The translations under genes and the position numbers were made by a program. From Alkaliphilus peptidifermentans DSM 18978 (lineage in GTDB: Bacteria > Bacillota > Clostridia > Peptostreptococcales > Natronincolaceae): a stretch of DNA of 64,000 nt. The DNA lies in contig NZ_FMUS01000013.1 of NCBI RefSeq assembly GCF_900101495.1, positions 1-64,000 of the forward strand, written 5' to 3'. Positions 1-9,157 of this stretch are shown here, piece after piece. Numbering within the stretch: position 1 is the stretch's first letter; the number at the start of each line of letters is the position of its first letter. The notes under the pieces are model-generated. The model was not told the origin of the DNA and did not search any database. It worked only from the letters and a program-made list of their open reading frames with translations.

Positions 1-207
1 AAGTAAAGTCATTTTAAAAAGAACTACTGGATCAACAGATGGACGTCCATTATCATGACAATACAATTCTTCGACTTCGTCATAGATAAAACTAAAATCA
101 ATGTATTTATCTATTTTTCTTAGTAAATGGTCTTCTTTAACTAGCTCTTCGAGCATAACAAACTCATAAGAAGTTTGCTTATCTTTAGCTTTAGCTTTAG
201 TAAGCAT
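1..207 (-). mobile_element. IS1182-like transposase, N-terminal part (runs off the left edge)
   Basis: Reading right to left from the ATG at 205-207, the frame gives about 69 residues beginning MLTKAKAKDKQTSYEFVMLE, then a segment ending HDNGRPSVDPVVLFKMTLL. The LVKEDHLLRKID and GRPSxDPVxLFK segments are typical of the N-terminal domain of IS1182/IS5-type DDE transposases. A GGTGATG ribosome-binding site precedes the start. The catalytic domain lies outside the window, so I cannot say whether the gene is intact. The family call is from memory of the motif; the mobile-element call is firm. Confidence 0.85.
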
Positions 208-305
208 AATTCATCACCTCATTATACATATTCGACATCGATTGGATAAATCCTTTTTGAATAAAAAAAAATCCACCCTTTTCAGGTGGACTTTGTCAAC
301 AGTCT
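208..305 (-). mobile_element. Upstream end of the insertion sequence
   Basis: This is the non-coding end of the IS. At 271-290 a TCCACC/GGTGGA hairpin is followed on the minus strand by nine T, so it acts as a terminator against transcription entering from outside. The outermost bases, ACTTTGTCAACAGTCT (290-305), match the ends of two small elements at 20.3 and 31.2 kb (ACTTTGTCTTCAGTCT) at 14 of 16 positions. The end is placed at 305 or 306 on that basis. Confidence 0.7.
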
Positions 306-306
306 C

Positions 307-338
307 AATAACGAGAGGTTTTACCTCTCGTTATTTTT
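307..338. terminator. Terminator hairpin abutting the IS end
   Basis: A perfect 12-bp stem (AATAACGAGAGG at 307-318, CCTCTCGTTATT at 324-335) with a 5-base loop, followed by T. It starts one base after the IS end. The gene it once terminated must lie left of the IS, outside the window. Confidence 0.75.
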
Positions 339-420
339 ATAGTTATAAAAAAAAATATATATATAAAAAAGGATTTTTTGAAGCAACATATAAATAGTAT
401 ATATAGAAGGAGGGGAAAAA

Positions 421-1809
421 ATGCTAGATAAAAGATTAATAGATAATATTATCACTGAGGCATTATCCACAGGCGGAGATTTTGCAAAGGTTTTTGTTGA
501 GGATAAGGATGTAACCAGTATTAAGTTATTGGGCGGCAAGGTGGAATCAAGTGTCTCGGGAAGAGACTATGGAATAGGCATAAGGATTTTCAATGGTTTT
601 AATAGCATATATGCCTATACAAATCGAAATGATGCTGAATCACTTTTAAAAATAGCATCTGAGGCTGCTAAAGCAATCAAAGAAACCAAAAAGGAAATAA
701 CCTTAAACTTTATTGAAGAGACTTATAATAATATACATCATATAAGAAAGTTTCCAAAGGATATACGTTTGGTCAATAAAATCTCTGTCATGAGAGAAGC
801 TTCTGAGGCTGCAAAGAACTACAGTAAAGAAATTTCCCAAGTTACAGTAGGCTATTTAGATGAAGATCAAAAAATTTTAGTAGCTAATTCTGAAGGCAAG
901 TATATTGAAGATAGGCGGGTGCGCTCTAGGTTATTCATAGAGGCTGTTGCAGCTAATGAAAATGAAATGCAAACAGGTTTTTTCGGTCCAGGAGCCCATA
1001 AAGGCTTCGAATTTTTTGAGCAAATAAACCTGAAGGAATATGGTGAGGAAGCAGCAAGAGTGGCAGTTACGATGCTTCATGCTGACCCATGTCCAAGCGG
1101 GAAATTTCCTGTAGTGATAGACAATAAATTTGGCGGGGTTATTTTCCATGAAGCCTGTGGACACGGGCTAGAGGCCACCAGTGTTGCAAAGAAGAATTCT
1201 GTTTTCGCCGACAAAATTGGTGAAAAGGTGGCATCAGATATTGTAACAGCCATCGATGATGGGACAATTCCTAATCACTGGGGTTCTATAAATGTTGATG
1301 ATGAGGGTGAGAAAACAAGGAAAAATATACTAATAGAAAATGGCATATTAAAGGGATATATGATTGACAAGCTAAATGGTCGCAGAATGGAAATGGAACC
1401 TACTGGATCTGGTAGAAGACAGTCCTATAAGTATGCACCTACCTCCCGTATGACTAACACATATATTGCAGCAGGTAAATCTACACCGGAAGAAATTATT
1501 AGTAAAACTGAGTATGGAATTTATGCTAAGTATATGGGCGGAGGTTCTGTTAACCCAGCTACTGGAGATTTTAACTTTGCAGTAATGGAGGGTTATCTAA
1601 TAAAGAATGGGAAAATAGATAATCCAGTAAGAGGTGCAACCTTAATAGGTAACGGACCTAATATATTACATAAAATTGATATGGTTGGAAATAATCTTGA
1701 TCATGGTCAAGGCATGTGTGGTTCTGTTAGTGGTTCAATACCGGCCAATGTTGGGCAGCCAATGATTCGAGTAAGTGAAATAACCGTTGGGGGAAGAAAG
1801 GGGGAGTAA
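421..1809 (+). CDS. tldD: TldD, metalloprotease of the TldD/PmbA family
   Basis: 462 residues, close to the usual TldD length (about 480). The HExxxH metal site is HEACGH at residues 243-248, in the FHEACGHGLEA context. TldD and TldE form a heterodimeric cytoplasmic protease that degrades unfolded peptides and matures some ribosomally made peptides and toxins in other bacteria. AAGGAGGGG lies just before the ATG. tldE starts two bases after the stop, so the two form an operon. No peptide substrate gene is nearby, so the role here is unknown. Confidence 0.93.
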   Translation: MLDKRLIDNIITEALSTGGDFAKVFVEDKDVTSIKLLGGKVESSVSGRDYGIGIRIFNGFNSIYAYTNRNDAESLLKIASEAAKAIKETKKEITLNFIEETYNNIHHIRKFPKDIRLVNKISVMREASEAAKNYSKEISQVTVGYLDEDQKILVANSEGKYIEDRRVRSRLFIEAVAANENEMQTGFFGPGAHKGFEFFEQINLKEYGEEAARVAVTMLHADPCPSGKFPVVIDNKFGGVIFHEACGHGLEATSVAKKNSVFADKIGEKVASDIVTAIDDGTIPNHWGSINVDDEGEKTRKNILIENGILKGYMIDKLNGRRMEMEPTGSGRRQSYKYAPTSRMTNTYIAAGKSTPEEIISKTEYGIYAKYMGGGSVNPATGDFNFAVMEGYLIKNGKIDNPVRGATLIGNGPNILHKIDMVGNNLDHGQGMCGSVSGSIPANVGQPMIRVSEITVGGRKGE

Positions 1810-1811
1810 TT

Positions 1812-3161
1812 GTGGAAATACTTAATTTAAAGGATAAAATTTTTGAAGCTGGAAAAGAAATGGGCTTTGATGATATGGAAATTAGCTATGTAAGTAATAA
1901 AAAATTTAACTGTAAGGTTTTTAAAGACAGTATTGACGATTATTCCATATCTATTGAGGGAGGAATATCCTTCAGGGGAGTTATTAATAATAAAATGGGT
2001 TATTCCTATACCGAAAAGGTAGACGAAACTTCAATCAACCTACTATTAAAAAAAGCTAGAGAAAATGCTCAAGTAATAGAAAATGATGATAATGAGGAAA
2101 TATTTGAGGGGTCAGCTATCTATGAGAGGGTTGATATTTTCTCTGATGATTACTCCCATGTTAAGGTTGAAGATAAACTTCAGCTTCTATTAAATTTTGC
2201 AGAAGAAGTATATAAGCAGGATGAAAGAGTTGCACAAATACTATACAATCTATACGAAGACCATGAGTCTGAAAGAATGATATTTAATACAAAGGGATTG
2301 TCAAAGATAGAAAAAAGTAACATAGGATTAATTTACTTTTCTATTTTAGTTAAGGATAGTAAAGATTCAAAAAGTAGTAGTATATTAAAGGTAACAAGAG
2401 ACTTTAGAGATTTTGATTATAAAGAAATGGCTAAAAGTGTAGTTGAAGACGCATTAACTTTACTTGGAGCAGAGCCAGTTAAAAGCAAGGATTATTCCAT
2501 ACTTCTAAAGAATAATGCTGCAGCATCTCTTTTACAAACCTTTAAAGATATTTTTTCAGCAGAAAATGTTCAGCATGGACGTTCTTTATTGAAAAATAAG
2601 CTTGGAGAAGCTATTGCTAGTAATCAAATTACCATTATAGATGACCCTCATATAAAGGAAAAAATGGCCAGTAGATCCTTTGATAGTGAAGGTGTAGCCA
2701 CAAAAAAATGTGTAATTGTTGAGGAAGGATTATTAAAAACTTATCTTCACAACCTTAAAACAGCAAAAAAAGATGGTGTTAGTTCTACAGGACATGGATA
2801 TAGAAATTCATATAAAGGAACCATAACAATCGCTCCTACTAATTTATTTATTGATTCAGGAGACAACACCTATGATGATTTAGTTAAATCAATAGAAGAA
2901 GGTCTAATCATTACAGAACTTCAAGGACTTCATTCGGGTGCCAATATAGTTTCAGGAGATTTCTCACTTGCTGCTGAAGGCTACTTTGTAAAAAATGGAC
3001 AGATCGAAAAGCCTGTTAATCAAATTACTATTGCCGGTAATTTTTACGAACTATTGAAAAACATTGAAGCAGTGGGCAATGATATCGAATTTACTTTCCC
3101 AAGTGAGGGCTATGTAGGGTCTCCTACATTATTAATAAAAAAACTTGCTGTATCAGGTTAG
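1812..3161 (+). CDS. tldE: TldE/PmbA, partner subunit of TldD
   Basis: 449 residues, the normal PmbA length. It matches the TldD/PmbA fold along its length but lacks the HExxxH site, as expected for the TldE subunit. The C-terminal part (GLHSGANIVSGDFSLAAEGY) is a family hallmark. The start is GTG directly after the tldD stop, with GGGGGAG upstream. It probably works only together with TldD. Confidence 0.9.
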   Translation: MEILNLKDKIFEAGKEMGFDDMEISYVSNKKFNCKVFKDSIDDYSISIEGGISFRGVINNKMGYSYTEKVDETSINLLLKKARENAQVIENDDNEEIFEGSAIYERVDIFSDDYSHVKVEDKLQLLLNFAEEVYKQDERVAQILYNLYEDHESERMIFNTKGLSKIEKSNIGLIYFSILVKDSKDSKSSSILKVTRDFRDFDYKEMAKSVVEDALTLLGAEPVKSKDYSILLKNNAAASLLQTFKDIFSAENVQHGRSLLKNKLGEAIASNQITIIDDPHIKEKMASRSFDSEGVATKKCVIVEEGLLKTYLHNLKTAKKDGVSSTGHGYRNSYKGTITIAPTNLFIDSGDNTYDDLVKSIEEGLIITELQGLHSGANIVSGDFSLAAEGYFVKNGQIEKPVNQITIAGNFYELLKNIEAVGNDIEFTFPSEGYVGSPTLLIKKLAVSG

Positions 3162-3166
3162 ATTAG

Positions 3167-3192
3167 AAAGGGCAGAAATGCCCTTTTTTTTT
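3167..3192 (+). terminator. Terminator after tldE
   Basis: AAGGGCA/TGCCCTT hairpin with a GAAA-type loop followed by nine T, starting five bases after the tldE stop. Confidence 0.9.
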
Positions 3193-3389
3193 ATCTAAAA
3201 TATCATATTCAAAACAAGAGGAAAATACATTTTTATGTTGAATATTAATATATTCCAAAATATGATAAAGCATATCCTACATAAGGTATAAAAAGGTATT
3301 AAGTAAGAGTAATAATTTCTCAAAACAAAGTATATTGTATATTGAATTGGTCGTCTTTTATATTTATTATACATTGGAGGTTATAGACT

Positions 3390-4382
3390 GTGAAAATCGG
3401 AATTCCCAGAAGTTTATTGTATTACTATTATTATCCTTTATGGAAAACATACTTTGAAGAATTAGGCATTGAAGTGGTTAGCACACCTGCAACTTCAAAG
3501 AAAATAATTGACATGGGGATAAAACACTCTGTGCCTGAATTATGTGTACCTATTAAAATATATATAGGTCACCTTCTTAAGTTGATTGAGGATGGTGTTG
3601 ATTATATCTATGTACCTCGCTTTGTATCAATATTAAAGGGACAATACTTCTGTCCAAAATTTATGGGATTACCAGATATGATAAGACATTCATTTGAAGG
3701 CATTGAAGATAAAATGATTATTCCCACAATAGAATCTAAAAATGAAAATATCGCTGAGTATAAAAACTTTAAAATTTTTGAAGAAAAACTAGGTATTTCC
3801 ACTAAGGCAAATAAGAAGGCTATAGCGAAGGCACGACGAGTATGGGAGAGCTTTAAAAATTACTGCCATCTAGGTTATTCAGCTAATGAGGCTAGTGACT
3901 TAGCATTGGGTAAAATAATAGAAACTGGTACTTTGCCAGCAAAAGCATCAGTAACAATTGGAGTTGTGGGTTATGTATATAACCTATATGACTCTTATAT
4001 TAGTATGGATATTATTAAAAAACTACGGGAAATGGACGTCAGTGTGAAAACCTTTGAAATGATTAAAGAGGATGTGTTGAATCAAAAGCTACAGAACATG
4101 TCAAAAAATCTATTCTGGACCTTTAGCGATAAACTAATTGCTGCTGGGTATACCTTTTATGATGACGCTAATATTGATGGATTAATTCATGTTACTGCAT
4201 TTGGTTGTGGTCCTGACTCCATGCTTGGAAAGCTACTGGAGCTTGATTCACCAGTATATGAAAAACCATTTATGACTATACGAGTTGATGAGCATTCAGG
4301 TGAAAATCATCTGCAGACAAGAATTGAAGCTTTTGTTGATATGATAAAAAGAAAAAAAATTAAAGCTAGAAGAGGTGCTTAA
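3390..4382 (+). CDS. Acyl-CoA dehydratase activase-related protein (COG3580/DUF2229 type)
   Basis: 330 residues, first gene of a tight triplet. The N-terminus MKIGIPRSLLYYYYYPLWK and the Cys-containing segments VPELCVPIKIYIGH and HVTAFGCGPDS are typical of the DUF2229 group associated with 2-hydroxyacyl-CoA dehydratase activators. These Cys residues may bind an Fe-S cluster; that is inference. An ATG with GGAGG upstream follows a 197-base promoter region. The next gene starts two bases after the stop. The substrate is unknown. Confidence 0.8.
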   Translation: MKIGIPRSLLYYYYYPLWKTYFEELGIEVVSTPATSKKIIDMGIKHSVPELCVPIKIYIGHLLKLIEDGVDYIYVPRFVSILKGQYFCPKFMGLPDMIRHSFEGIEDKMIIPTIESKNENIAEYKNFKIFEEKLGISTKANKKAIAKARRVWESFKNYCHLGYSANEASDLALGKIIETGTLPAKASVTIGVVGYVYNLYDSYISMDIIKKLREMDVSVKTFEMIKEDVLNQKLQNMSKNLFWTFSDKLIAAGYTFYDDANIDGLIHVTAFGCGPDSMLGKLLELDSPVYEKPFMTIRVDEHSGENHLQTRIEAFVDMIKRKKIKARRGA

Positions 4383-4384
4383 TA

Positions 4385-5476
4385 ATGAAGGTGTCGTTTC
4401 CTTATATGGGTACAACAATAGTATATAAAAAATTACTAGAATTATTAGGACATGAAGTAGTAATGCCTCCTAAGCCAAGCCAATATACTATAAACTTAGG
4501 AGTAAAGTATAGTCCTGAGTTTGCGTGCTTTCCTCTAAAGGTAATCACTGGTAGTTATATTGAAGCAGCCGAATTAGGAGCAGAGGTAATTGTAACTTCA
4601 GGAGGACATGGACCATGCCGAGCAGGATTCTATGAGCAGGTTCATAGAAGGATTCTTGAAGAAAAAGGATTTAATGTAGACTTTATTGTATTCAATTCAA
4701 TGTTTAGAGATTTCAAACAATTTTTTGCCAACATGATGATGCTTAAGGGAACAAATTCCTGGTTTAAAATAGCACAGTCTTTATTGATGGTATATGATAT
4801 GATAAAAAAACTTGATATACTAGAAAAAAGAGTGCAAGAATTACGAGCCTATGAACTGAAAAAAGGAGAAACAACAAAAGCATGGGAACAAATTCAGATT
4901 GGATTTGATAAGGCAAGCTCTAAGAAGGATTTACAACAGGCATTTAATAATGGAGAAGTACTACTTAATCAGATAAAGACCTTCAACATCTATGATAAAG
5001 ATAGAATTAGAATAGGTATTGTTGGAGAGATATATGTTGTAATGGAATCATCTATTAATATGAAGATGGAAGAATTATTGGGGAATCTTGGTGCTGAGGT
5101 TGAACGGTCTCAATATCTATCGGAATGGGTAGCTTATAATGCACTACCAGGCTTTATGAATCGTACTCACGAAGTAGAGATATTGAAAAAGGGTGAGCCT
5201 TATATTCCTATTAATATTGGAGGTCATGCAAAGCAGACGGTAGGTCATATTGTAGATTATAGCCAACGTGGCTTTGATGGGGTTATACATTTAATGCCAT
5301 TTGGTTGCTTGCCAGAGCTGGTTTCTCAAAGTATAGTTCCGAAAATATCACAGGCCTTAGATATTCCTGTACTAACCCTATCTATAGATGAGCAAAGTGG
5401 TACAGCAAACAGTTTAACGAGGGTAGAAGCCTTCATGGATTTAATCAAAGGGAAACGCATGAAAAAAATATCATAA
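4385..5476 (+). CDS. Acyl-CoA dehydratase activase-related protein (COG3581 type)
   Basis: 363 residues, second gene of the triplet. It resembles the COG3581 part of large fused dehydratase-activase proteins. Conserved Cys segments are SPEFACFPLK, GGHGPCRAGF and PFGCLPELVS, which may be Fe-S or substrate-site ligands. In many clostridia the three parts seen here as separate genes occur as one very large polypeptide (recalled, not checked). It probably forms a complex with its two neighbours. Confidence 0.8.
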   Translation: MKVSFPYMGTTIVYKKLLELLGHEVVMPPKPSQYTINLGVKYSPEFACFPLKVITGSYIEAAELGAEVIVTSGGHGPCRAGFYEQVHRRILEEKGFNVDFIVFNSMFRDFKQFFANMMMLKGTNSWFKIAQSLLMVYDMIKKLDILEKRVQELRAYELKKGETTKAWEQIQIGFDKASSKKDLQQAFNNGEVLLNQIKTFNIYDKDRIRIGIVGEIYVVMESSINMKMEELLGNLGAEVERSQYLSEWVAYNALPGFMNRTHEVEILKKGEPYIPINIGGHAKQTVGHIVDYSQRGFDGVIHLMPFGCLPELVSQSIVPKISQALDIPVLTLSIDEQSGTANSLTRVEAFMDLIKGKRMKKIS

Positions 5477-5484
5477 TATGGGGG

Positions 5485-6456
5485 ATGGATTTGGTGAAGG
5501 AATTTTATATCGGTATTGATGTTGGCTCTGTCAGTACTAACATAGTTTTGATTGATAATAATTGTGATGTTCATTATAGTGCATATACTAGGACCAATGG
5601 GCAACCACTTGATTCAGTTAAGAAGGGCCTTAAGGAGCTACAAAGGGCTTTACCTGCCGATGCTTACATAAATGGAGTAGGAAGTACTGGTAGTGGACGT
5701 CAATTAATAGGAACTATGGTGGGAGCAGATGTAGTTAAGAATGAAATAACAGCCCATGCCACTGCAACAGCCCATATAGTGCCTGATGTTAAAACCATTT
5801 TTGAAATTGGAGGGCAAGATTCAAAAATTATTGTTATTGATAATCAGATGGTTGTTGATTTCGCCATGAATACAGTTTGCGCTGCAGGTACCGGATCCTT
5901 CTTAGATCATCAAGCTGAAAGATTGGGCATCCCAATAGAAGAGTTTGGAGCAATGGCTTTAATGGCCGAGAGGGATGTAAGAATTGCGGGTAGATGCACT
6001 GTTTTCGCTGAGTCAGACATGATTGCAAAACAGCAATTTGGATTTTCTAAGTCAGAAATTATAAAGGGTCTATGTGAGGCCTTAGTAAGAAATTACATTA
6101 ATAATCTTGGCAGAGGTAAAAAACTAGATCCGCCTTACGTATTTCAAGGAGGAGTTGCTGCCAATATAGGAATAAAAACTGCCTTTGAAAAAGAAATAGG
6201 TCACGAAGTTATCGTTCCTAAAAACTTTAATATAATGGGAGCTCTAGGATCAGCTATTTTAGCTAAAGAATATATTCTAGAAACTAGTTCATCTACTAAA
6301 TTTAGAGGTTTTGAAACTGCCGATTTAGATTTTCAACCATCTGCCTTTGAATGTGGTGGATGTTCAAATAAGTGTGAGGTCATAAAGGTAGAGATGGATA
6401 GCAAAGTCGTTGCCATGTGGGGAGACCGATGTGGTAAATGGACAAATAGTTTATGA
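5485..6456 (+). CDS. Acyl-CoA dehydratase activase, HgdC/BadF type ATPase
   Basis: 323 residues of the ASKHA (sugar kinase/Hsp70/actin) fold. The nucleotide-binding motif FYIGIDVGSVSTN is near the start and EIGGQDSKI follows later. The two cluster cysteines, C132 (NTVCAAGTGS) and C171 (GRCTVFAES), are 39 residues apart, as in HgdC of Acidaminococcus (C127/C166), where they bridge one [4Fe-4S] across a dimer. Such proteins hydrolyse ATP to drive an electron into a dehydratase. The C-terminal CGGCSNKC motif is extra. GGGGG directly touches the ATG at 5485, so TTG 5491 or GTG 5494 may be the true start. Confidence 0.88.
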   Translation: MDLVKEFYIGIDVGSVSTNIVLIDNNCDVHYSAYTRTNGQPLDSVKKGLKELQRALPADAYINGVGSTGSGRQLIGTMVGADVVKNEITAHATATAHIVPDVKTIFEIGGQDSKIIVIDNQMVVDFAMNTVCAAGTGSFLDHQAERLGIPIEEFGAMALMAERDVRIAGRCTVFAESDMIAKQQFGFSKSEIIKGLCEALVRNYINNLGRGKKLDPPYVFQGGVAANIGIKTAFEKEIGHEVIVPKNFNIMGALGSAILAKEYILETSSSTKFRGFETADLDFQPSAFECGGCSNKCEVIKVEMDSKVVAMWGDRCGKWTNSL

Positions 6457-6529
6457 AATAATGTAGAAATGTTGAATGTTGAATGTTAAATGTTAATATA
6501 AACATAATAAAAAATACAGAAAAATTTAC

Positions 6530-6551
6530 GGGCGGATATTAATATCCGCCC
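6530..6551. terminator. Palindromic terminator between convergent genes
   Basis: A perfect 22-base palindrome (GGGCGGATATT and its complement), 7 bases from the stop of the hemerythrin gene. On the minus strand it is followed by a short T-rich run. Confidence 0.65.
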
Positions 6552-6558
6552 CTTCTTA

Positions 6559-7125
6559 CTAGTTTTTGATCTTTGACACATATCCTTCAAGGTTTTCTAG
6601 TATTTTTACATACTTAGCTTCAGTTTCATCACTATTCAAGCGTACCTTTGCGGCTTCGAAATCCTTATCTAGCTTGTCTAAGCTTTTCTTCATTAATTTT
6701 TCTTCGGCAAAGGTAAATATTGCAGTGTCCTCTTTTTCTATATGCCTATATAATAGGTCTGTGTATGAAATAGCATTTGCTATAATATCTATTTTTGCTT
6801 CGTCATGTCCAGCTTCTGAAGCCTTTAGAGCATCTTCTAAATTTTTGATAAATAAACGACCTAGGTCGTGCTCAGTAAGCATTCCATAAATTGGGCCAAT
6901 TTTAATATTTTCTCCTAATTCATTTGACATAACTTCAAAAAGAATATCCTCTTCCTTTCCATGATGAAATTTGTCTGCATAGTTTCTAACAAAATCAATT
7001 GCTTGATAAAAACCCTCATAATATACCTCATGTGTAGTAAAGGTATGTATACATAAGCTTCGAATTATCTTAAGCATCCTTAAAATGTTCTTATGCTCAT
7101 CCATTAAAACCTGAATAGCTTTCAT
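6559..7125 (-). CDS. Hemerythrin-domain protein
   Basis: 188 residues. Histidine/carboxylate motifs of a di-iron hemerythrin bundle are visible in order: DEHKNI near residue 10, KFHHGKEEDILF, LTEHDLGRL and RHIEKEDTAIF. The family binds O2 or serves as an oxygen or NO sensor or scavenger in the cytoplasm; in an anaerobe, oxygen protection is likely. GGAGGC lies 5' of the ATG. It is monocistronic, convergent with the activase triplet. Confidence 0.88.
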   Translation of the reverse strand: MKAIQVLMDEHKNILRMLKIIRSLCIHTFTTHEVYYEGFYQAIDFVRNYADKFHHGKEEDILFEVMSNELGENIKIGPIYGMLTEHDLGRLFIKNLEDALKASEAGHDEAKIDIIANAISYTDLLYRHIEKEDTAIFTFAEEKLMKKSLDKLDKDFEAAKVRLNSDETEAKYVKILENLEGYVSKIKN

Positions 7126-7353
7126 ATGGGTTTGCCTCCTTTTTTTTCTTATTATACCCCAAAAAATAAAGAATCAATTTTAATATTAAATGTTAATATC
7201 ATGGTTATATAAAAAAGAACATGGGTTAAAAGAATCAAATTTAAAATATAGTATGGAAAATTGAGAATTAACATAATTGCTTTTTAAAACATTTAATATA
7301 GAATATAATTGTAGTAATGAGTAATGAATTTTACTAAGAAGGACGTGTTTTAC

Positions 7354-8094
7354 TTGAAAATAGGAGGAATGGCCCACAGAAATGGTATAACCTTTTTCTG
7401 TGATGCCTTTAAGTTAAAGGCTATAAGAAAAAAAAATCGAATAGATTATCAGATAAAATGGATTCTCCCTCCAAAATGGCTTCGAAAATTAGAAAAAAAA
7501 CCAGTTTTGGGGGTTTTCACAACAATTTACTATCAGTGGTTGGTTTTTGATTTTAAAGTTAAGCTTCTGTTTGGACTAATGACTATACTCTACTTTGCTG
7601 AACCACTAATCCCAATGGCTTATTACCCACAACTTAACAAAGGTCAAGTATTAGGTATTATAGTATTATTGATAATAGTAAGTCACAAGCATTTAATAAG
7701 GTTACTGCGATATCATGGAGCTGAGCATAAAGTAATAAACTGTTATCTAAAATATGGATATTTAGAGGAAGGGCTTGTAAAAAAATCATCACGGTTTAAT
7801 AAAAGATGCGGTACTAATCTTGTTGTAATATTTTTGATTTTGTATGGATTACTGCAATTTTTTAATGTTGAGTCATTATCTATTATACTAATATTGTTTT
7901 TTATTGCTGTCTTTGTTGCTAGAAGGGCTGCAATGATGAATAATGAAATATTTTTTCATTTGTTTAATATATTTCAATGGGTAACTGTATGGGAGCCCGG
8001 TGACGAAGAGATAAATGTTGCTATTCAAGGCTTTTCGAGGTTGTATAAAGGTTATATAGCCTATCAGACTGAAATGCTAAATAAAAGAGTCTAG
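7354..8094 (+). CDS. DUF1385 membrane protein
   Basis: Members of this family begin with an IGG-type motif and carry HGAEHK plus RCGTN, all present here (KIGGMAHRNG, YHGAEHKVINCY, FNKRCGTNLV). About four membrane segments lie between residues 75 and 215. The function of DUF1385 is unknown. I place the start at TTG 7354 because AAGGACG stands eight bases upstream and the family motif begins right there; ATG 7324 is in frame but has no ribosome-binding site. Confidence 0.82.
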   Translation: MKIGGMAHRNGITFFCDAFKLKAIRKKNRIDYQIKWILPPKWLRKLEKKPVLGVFTTIYYQWLVFDFKVKLLFGLMTILYFAEPLIPMAYYPQLNKGQVLGIIVLLIIVSHKHLIRLLRYHGAEHKVINCYLKYGYLEEGLVKKSSRFNKRCGTNLVVIFLILYGLLQFFNVESLSIILILFFIAVFVARRAAMMNNEIFFHLFNIFQWVTVWEPGDEEINVAIQGFSRLYKGYIAYQTEMLNKRV

Positions 8095-8192
8095 ATTACA
8101 AACAACTAACTAGTAGATTTTTCCTAAGAATAAATTCCATATGGTATAATATAAAAAATATGAATTCTTACATAAGATGAAGGGGGATAGAT

Positions 8193-9134
8193 ATGAAGGA
8201 ACAAATTTTAAAATTCATTGCTTTTGTCATTGCTTGTATAACTCTAGCCTTCTTATCGGGTCTTATAAGCTTTATGGTTGTATCGGATGGAGGAAATAAT
8301 ACTGATACCATCAAGAAGGACACTATTAAAAATGCCCAAGAACAAGTTAAAAATACATCTGTTAAAATAGAAGAAGATGACAGTCGCATAGACTTCATTG
8401 TAGCAGGGATTGACAGAGGTAAAAACGATGCATTAATCTTTGCAACATATAGTATGAAAAATCATAAACTAGATTTAATATTCATTCCCAGAGATACATA
8501 TTATAGGTTTAGAGGCGGTACAGGTGTAAATATTGATAAAATTAAGGATACACATAGCTCATTGAAAATGGAAGGCCTAAAACTAGCAATGAACGATATT
8601 ATAGGAAGAGAAACCATAGAACATCATATAATAATTGACTATAAAGCATTTGAAAATCTAATAGATTCAATAGGGGGAGTAAATGTTACTATAAAAGAAA
8701 AAATGTATTATAATGACCCATATCAGAATCCGCCCCTAGTCATAGATTTTAAACCAGGCACATATAACTTAAATGGTAGAGATAGTTTAAAGTATATAAG
8801 ATATGTAAAGGGAAATAATTCGGAGGCTTTAAATAGAGGCAGCGATGTTGGCAGAATAAATGCCATGCAATCTTTTTTGAATGATGCATTAGAGAAAGCC
8901 TTCACCCATAGACTCCCAGTTGTATTAACCACAGCCTTTAAGCATATAAATACAAGTTTTACTGCACCTGATATAGTTAAAATAAGCACATCTGTTGCAG
9001 GAATAAAAGCAGAGGATATAAATATCTATGTATTACCTGGATACATGACTCCAGAAAATTATTATGTTATAGATCAAGAAGAGCTTGACCTACTAATAAG
9101 CAAAATATATGGGTTATCTGAGAATAATGATTAA
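8193..9134 (+). CDS. LytR-CpsA-Psr (LCP) family cell-wall ligase
   Basis: 313 residues: a short N-terminus, one membrane anchor (about residues 8-30), a linker, then an LCP domain (about 65-235) with DFIVAGIDRG, FIPRDTYYRF and a conserved Arg-rich stretch (SLKYIRYVKG). LCP proteins transfer undecaprenyl-linked polymers such as teichoic acids onto peptidoglycan outside the membrane. AAGGGGG precedes the ATG. It starts about 100 bases after the DUF1385 gene. Which polymer it attaches cannot be told. Confidence 0.9.
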   Translation: MKEQILKFIAFVIACITLAFLSGLISFMVVSDGGNNTDTIKKDTIKNAQEQVKNTSVKIEEDDSRIDFIVAGIDRGKNDALIFATYSMKNHKLDLIFIPRDTYYRFRGGTGVNIDKIKDTHSSLKMEGLKLAMNDIIGRETIEHHIIIDYKAFENLIDSIGGVNVTIKEKMYYNDPYQNPPLVIDFKPGTYNLNGRDSLKYIRYVKGNNSEALNRGSDVGRINAMQSFLNDALEKAFTHRLPVVLTTAFKHINTSFTAPDIVKISTSVAGIKAEDINIYVLPGYMTPENYYVIDQEELDLLISKIYGLSENND

Positions 9135-9157
9135 TTCTTTTATAAAGGAGAATAAAT

